This document shows positions 15,134 through 17,342 of a DNA stretch of 17,342 bases, piece by piece. Below the pieces are notes generated by a model that did no database searches, was not told the origin of the DNA, and saw nothing but the letters and a program-made list of their open reading frames with translations. The position numbers and the translations under genes were made by a program. Source of the stretch: Gammaproteobacteria bacterium (GTDB lineage Bacteria; Pseudomonadota; Gammaproteobacteria; SZUA-229). The first letter of the stretch is position 1. Each line of letters opens with the position of its first letter. Where the stretch lies: the NCBI GenBank assembly GCA_026197015.1, contig JAPHRB010000050.1:1-17342 (forward strand), in the 5' to 3' direction.

Positions 15134-15456
15134 ATATGCACGATGCGCTGTTTAGCTCATATATCCACAGCGACTCACTCGACTTAGTCATTTAGCTGAT
15201 CTTAAAATAATAAAATCAGGCGTATATAAATACGCTCTGATAAATTTTGATTATTAAATCTGATATAAGTTTAAGTGGCCCAATGTAAATACGTGCCCAT
15301 ACTGTGCAATTTAAGATTACATGGAATAAACACGCTTTTACTGAGACTGTTTCCAGCCCTGCTCAAAAACCAGACTGGAATGCCCAGCTGATTAGTTATG
15401 AAAAACTATTTATGTGACATAGGAAAATAAAGTAATCCGCCTGCATTAAACGTTCA
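15134..15456. other. 323-bp intergenic region between nhaA and the Sel1-protein gene
   Basis: The two flanking genes converge here. The stretch holds the hairpin at 15215-15241, a 37-codon GTG-initiated open frame at 15304-15417 on the plus strand that looks somewhat protein-like but has no Shine-Dalgarno, and a long-loop dyad at 15430-15462. Nothing else is recognised. Confidence 0.5.
15215..15241 (+). terminator. Hairpin after nhaA, probable terminator
   Basis: ATCAG-GCGTAT (15215-15225) pairs with ATACGC-T-CTGAT (15230-15241), giving 11 bp with one bulged T and a 4-nt loop. AAATTTTGATTATT follows, a modest T-rich tail. It lies 81 bp after the nhaA stop codon. Confidence 0.5.
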
Positions 15457-15462
15457 TTACTT
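15430..15462 (-). terminator. Long-loop dyad at the end of the Sel1-protein gene
   Basis: AAGTAAT (15430-15436) and ATTACTT (15456-15462) form a 7-bp stem with a 19-nt loop, overlapping the stop codon of the minus-strand gene. On that strand the stem is followed by TATTTTCC. This is a weak terminator candidate. Confidence 0.3.
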
Positions 15463-16323
15463 ACATTGTGTTCTGAAACGAGCAGCACGACCTGTGCATA
15501 AATCAGACTCGAAACCCTGAGGTTCTTTTATCTCTTTTTCACGGACGGCTACTTTGGCTGCCTTTTCTTTCCTAAGCAGTTCTTTTTGTTGAGCTTCAAG
15601 TTTACGGCGTTCTTCAGCAAGATTCTTACGCTCCATTTCAAGCTTATGTCTTTCATTGGCTTCATTTTTCTGAGCTTGCTTTTGCTTATTGCTTTCAGTA
15701 TTTTTTTTCTGCGCTTCACGCGCCTTACGTGCCTGAGCATCCTTTTTCTTTTGTTCAGTTTCCTGGGCAGCCAGTTTGGCTTCCCTGGCCGCTAACCTGT
15801 CGGCTTTAGCTCTGTAAAGTTTCTCTTCAACTACATATAAGCGATTTTCAGCATCTACACTACCCCGGGTAGACGCCGCTTTATAATAAGATCTGGCCTG
15901 TTTCAGATTTCTCTTAACACCGGTGCCATTCTCATGCATCTCACCTAACATATACATAGCTTCTAAATCACCCTTCCTTGAATCAGCAGACAGATCTTTT
16001 AACCAGGGTTTATGTGAAGCCTTAAACCCTGATCTTTTAACCTCAAGGTAAGTCAATCTGTGTTTGGCGGGTTTGTAGTTATTAGCAGCTGCTTTCTGAT
16101 ACCAGTCTTTTGCTTTACTAATATCTTTAGCTACGCCGCGACCACTCTCATACATGGCAGCGAGTTTGTATTGAGCTTGCGGGTTGCCATTGTCGGCTAA
16201 CTTTTGCTGAAAATCGAAAATGCCAGAGTCATAGTTAGCCGCCTGTGTTGTAGAAATTAAGAATACCCCTCCTACAAAACTAGCTAGAAGAGTCTTTACA
16301 AATCGCATAATAGTATTTGTCAT
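15457..16323 (-). CDS. Secreted Sel1-repeat protein with long coiled coil
   Basis: This is a 288-residue protein with a Sec signal peptide (MRFVKTLLASFVGGVFLISTTQA, cleavage at about residue 28). Two Sel1-like repeats follow, about 46-81 (AQYKLAAMYESGRGVAKD) and 118-153 (AMYMLGEMHENGTGVKRN). A highly charged Lys/Glu/Ala/Gln segment (about 165-265) should form a long coiled coil. A short tail with C276 and C287 ends the chain. Sel1 repeats usually serve as protein-binding scaffolds. An envelope location is inferred from the signal. The open frame extends to 16365 and overlaps the porin gene, but the start at 16323 places the signal peptide correctly; its Shine-Dalgarno (AAGA) is weak. It lies 28 bp after the porin gene on the same strand, so they are probably co-transcribed. 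Confidence 0.85.
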   Translation of the reverse strand: MTNTIMRFVKTLLASFVGGVFLISTTQAANYDSGIFDFQQKLADNGNPQAQYKLAAMYESGRGVAKDISKAKDWYQKAAANNYKPAKHRLTYLEVKRSGFKASHKPWLKDLSADSRKGDLEAMYMLGEMHENGTGVKRNLKQARSYYKAASTRGSVDAENRLYVVEEKLYRAKADRLAAREAKLAAQETEQKKKDAQARKAREAQKKNTESNKQKQAQKNEANERHKLEMERKNLAEERRKLEAQQKELLRKEKAAKVAVREKEIKEPQGFESDLCTGRAARFRTQCK

Positions 16324-16351
16324 AATGTATGATTCTTGAACTACGTTAACT

Positions 16352-17342
16352 TTAAAAAATGACATCCATAGCGACAGATATTACGTCATATGAATCGACA
16401 GTATTGGCTATAACATTATCATCAATCAAACCAAGTCCATCACCTTTGTTTTCTTCAAGGTTAACAATCTGATATTCAAATTTTAATGCAACACTTTCAT
16501 TTACGTCGTAACGTAAACCCAGAGTAGTCGTGTCCTGAGTTACAGGTAGTCTTGCAGCCGGAATGTTAGCTGGTAATGCGCCTGTGTAGTTATCACCATC
16601 AGACGTACCAAATGTAATATGTGGCAGAAATTTACCCATTTGGTAACCCAGGGTTAAATATGCACCATTCTGATTAGGAAAAATTGCCTGAGTTGCACCT
16701 TCGGTATCTGTAGTCATTGCTTCGGTATAAAGAACAAAGTTATTCCAGTCTACCGATGCGCCAACTGTGTACATAAATCCACGGTCATCCAGATCAACCA
16801 CATCCCCAACCACACCCGTAGTCGCATCCTGTTGCTCGAGTTGTATATTAGGGCTAATACCACCAATACGTAACGAGTAGTGAGCCGTATCCAGCTGGAA
16901 ATTAATACCGATACCATCTGTTGCTCTGAAAGTAAGACCATTGTCTTCTACCTGAGCAGAGCCAACAAACACCTGAGTAGTCAGCTTAGCCGTTTTACCA
17001 AAGTGAGTTAAGTGTAACCACTCAACACCCAGAAAGTTTTTCAGTGGGTTGTTTTCGTAAACTTCAACCGGTGGACGAATCCACGGAAATAGATAACCTA
17101 CATTCGCATAATCAGATAACAGGAATGTTGTCAGGTTAAGTTTACCTGCACGGATACTAGAAGTATCTGTGAACTTGTAACTCACATATGCCCATTCGGC
17201 CTCAACATTAAAGTTACTTGAAGTAGACGTTGCCAGTAACTGAGCCGCTCCACTTACTCGGTCACTAACATCTGTACGGATATTAATACCGTAAACAGAA
17301 TCATTTTCAAAGCTAAGGTGTTCCGTTATCTTATCCAGATAA
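16352..17342 (-). CDS. Outer-membrane porin, 5' end outside window
   Basis: About 329 residues are visible, and the frame stays open to the right edge without a stop, so the N-terminus and signal peptide lie beyond it. A GTG at 17185 can be taken for a start, but upstream codons in the same frame read VYGINIRTDVSDRV and SSNFNVEAEWAY, which continue the barrel pattern. The chain shows alternating polar/aromatic beta strands such as WAYVSYKF, LNLTTFLLSDYANVGYLFPWIRPPVEVY and LTLGYQMGKFLPHITFG. It ends in SVAMDVIF, the C-terminal phenylalanine used for outer-membrane barrel assembly. The VGYxFPWIRPPxEVY stretch is typical of a gammaproteobacterial porin group of unknown specificity. It is probably the first gene of an operon with the Sel1 protein. 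Confidence 0.88.
   Translation of the reverse strand, partial: YLDKITEHLSFENDSVYGINIRTDVSDRVSGAAQLLATSTSSNFNVEAEWAYVSYKFTDTSSIRAGKLNLTTFLLSDYANVGYLFPWIRPPVEVYENNPLKNFLGVEWLHLTHFGKTAKLTTQVFVGSAQVEDNGLTFRATDGIGINFQLDTAHYSLRIGGISPNIQLEQQDATTGVVGDVVDLDDRGFMYTVGASVDWNNFVLYTEAMTTDTEGATQAIFPNQNGAYLTLGYQMGKFLPHITFGTSDGDNYTGALPANIPAARLPVTQDTTTLGLRYDVNESVALKFEYQIVNLEENKGDGLGLIDDNVIANTVDSYDVISVAMDVIF

Noticed and set aside
16324..16365. Longer form of the Sel1 protein overlapping the porin stop
   Set aside because: The extra 14 residues would sit in front of a normal signal peptide, and the ATG at 16323 fits export better.
17183..17185. GTG as the start codon of the porin
   Set aside because: The same frame is open to the window edge, and its upstream codons encode porin-like strands, so the gene runs out of the window rather than starting here.

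Overview
This is a stretch of chromosome that looks like ordinary gammaproteobacterial backbone. The support is the set of recognisable enterobacterial-type orthologues: PpnN, YrfG, NudE, CysQ, NhaR, NhaA and a YeeZ-like SDR. The DNA is AT-rich by eye, roughly 40% GC. The sodium/proton antiporter with its regulator, the voltage-gated cation channel and the outer-membrane porin point to a Gram-negative marine or brackish bacterium. The genus cannot be read from the sequence. I see no tRNA, rRNA, CRISPR array, transposase, integrase or phage gene.

Layout. At the left edge is a Crp/Fnr regulator whose N-terminus lies outside the window. A small one-TM hypothetical protein follows, convergent with a 190-aa conserved hypothetical protein. 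Next come ppnN (nucleotide nucleosidase), a cysteine-cluster protein, and an HNH nuclease convergent with an NAD-binding SDR. A small secreted protein with four cysteines has a strong terminator behind it. yrfG and the nudE-cysQ pair are divergent. A 547-bp gene-free stretch then precedes a 596-aa orphan radical SAM protein, which converges on an HPF/RaiA-type ribosome hibernation factor. Upstream of HPF on the same strand is a NavBac-like channel, which is divergent from nhaR-nhaA. At the right edge, on the minus strand, is a porin whose 5' end lies outside the window, followed after 28 bp by a secreted Sel1-repeat/coiled-coil protein.

Themes. (1) Nucleotide turnover: PpnN, YrfG, NudE and CysQ all act on nucleoside monophosphates or nucleotide by-products. 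(2) Cation homeostasis: the channel, NhaR and NhaA sit together, and a 13-bp motif occurs upstream of both nhaR and the HPF gene in the same orientation relative to each gene. The channel's pore reads TLEDWTD, which carries extra acidic residues compared with classical bacterial sodium channels and resembles the engineered calcium-selective CavAb. (3) The least explained genes are the radical SAM protein, the cysteine-cluster protein, and the two secreted proteins with C-x10-C motifs. I see no clear defence system or biosynthetic cluster. The best candidates for new biology are the channel in its sodium-homeostasis setting and the orphan radical SAM enzyme.
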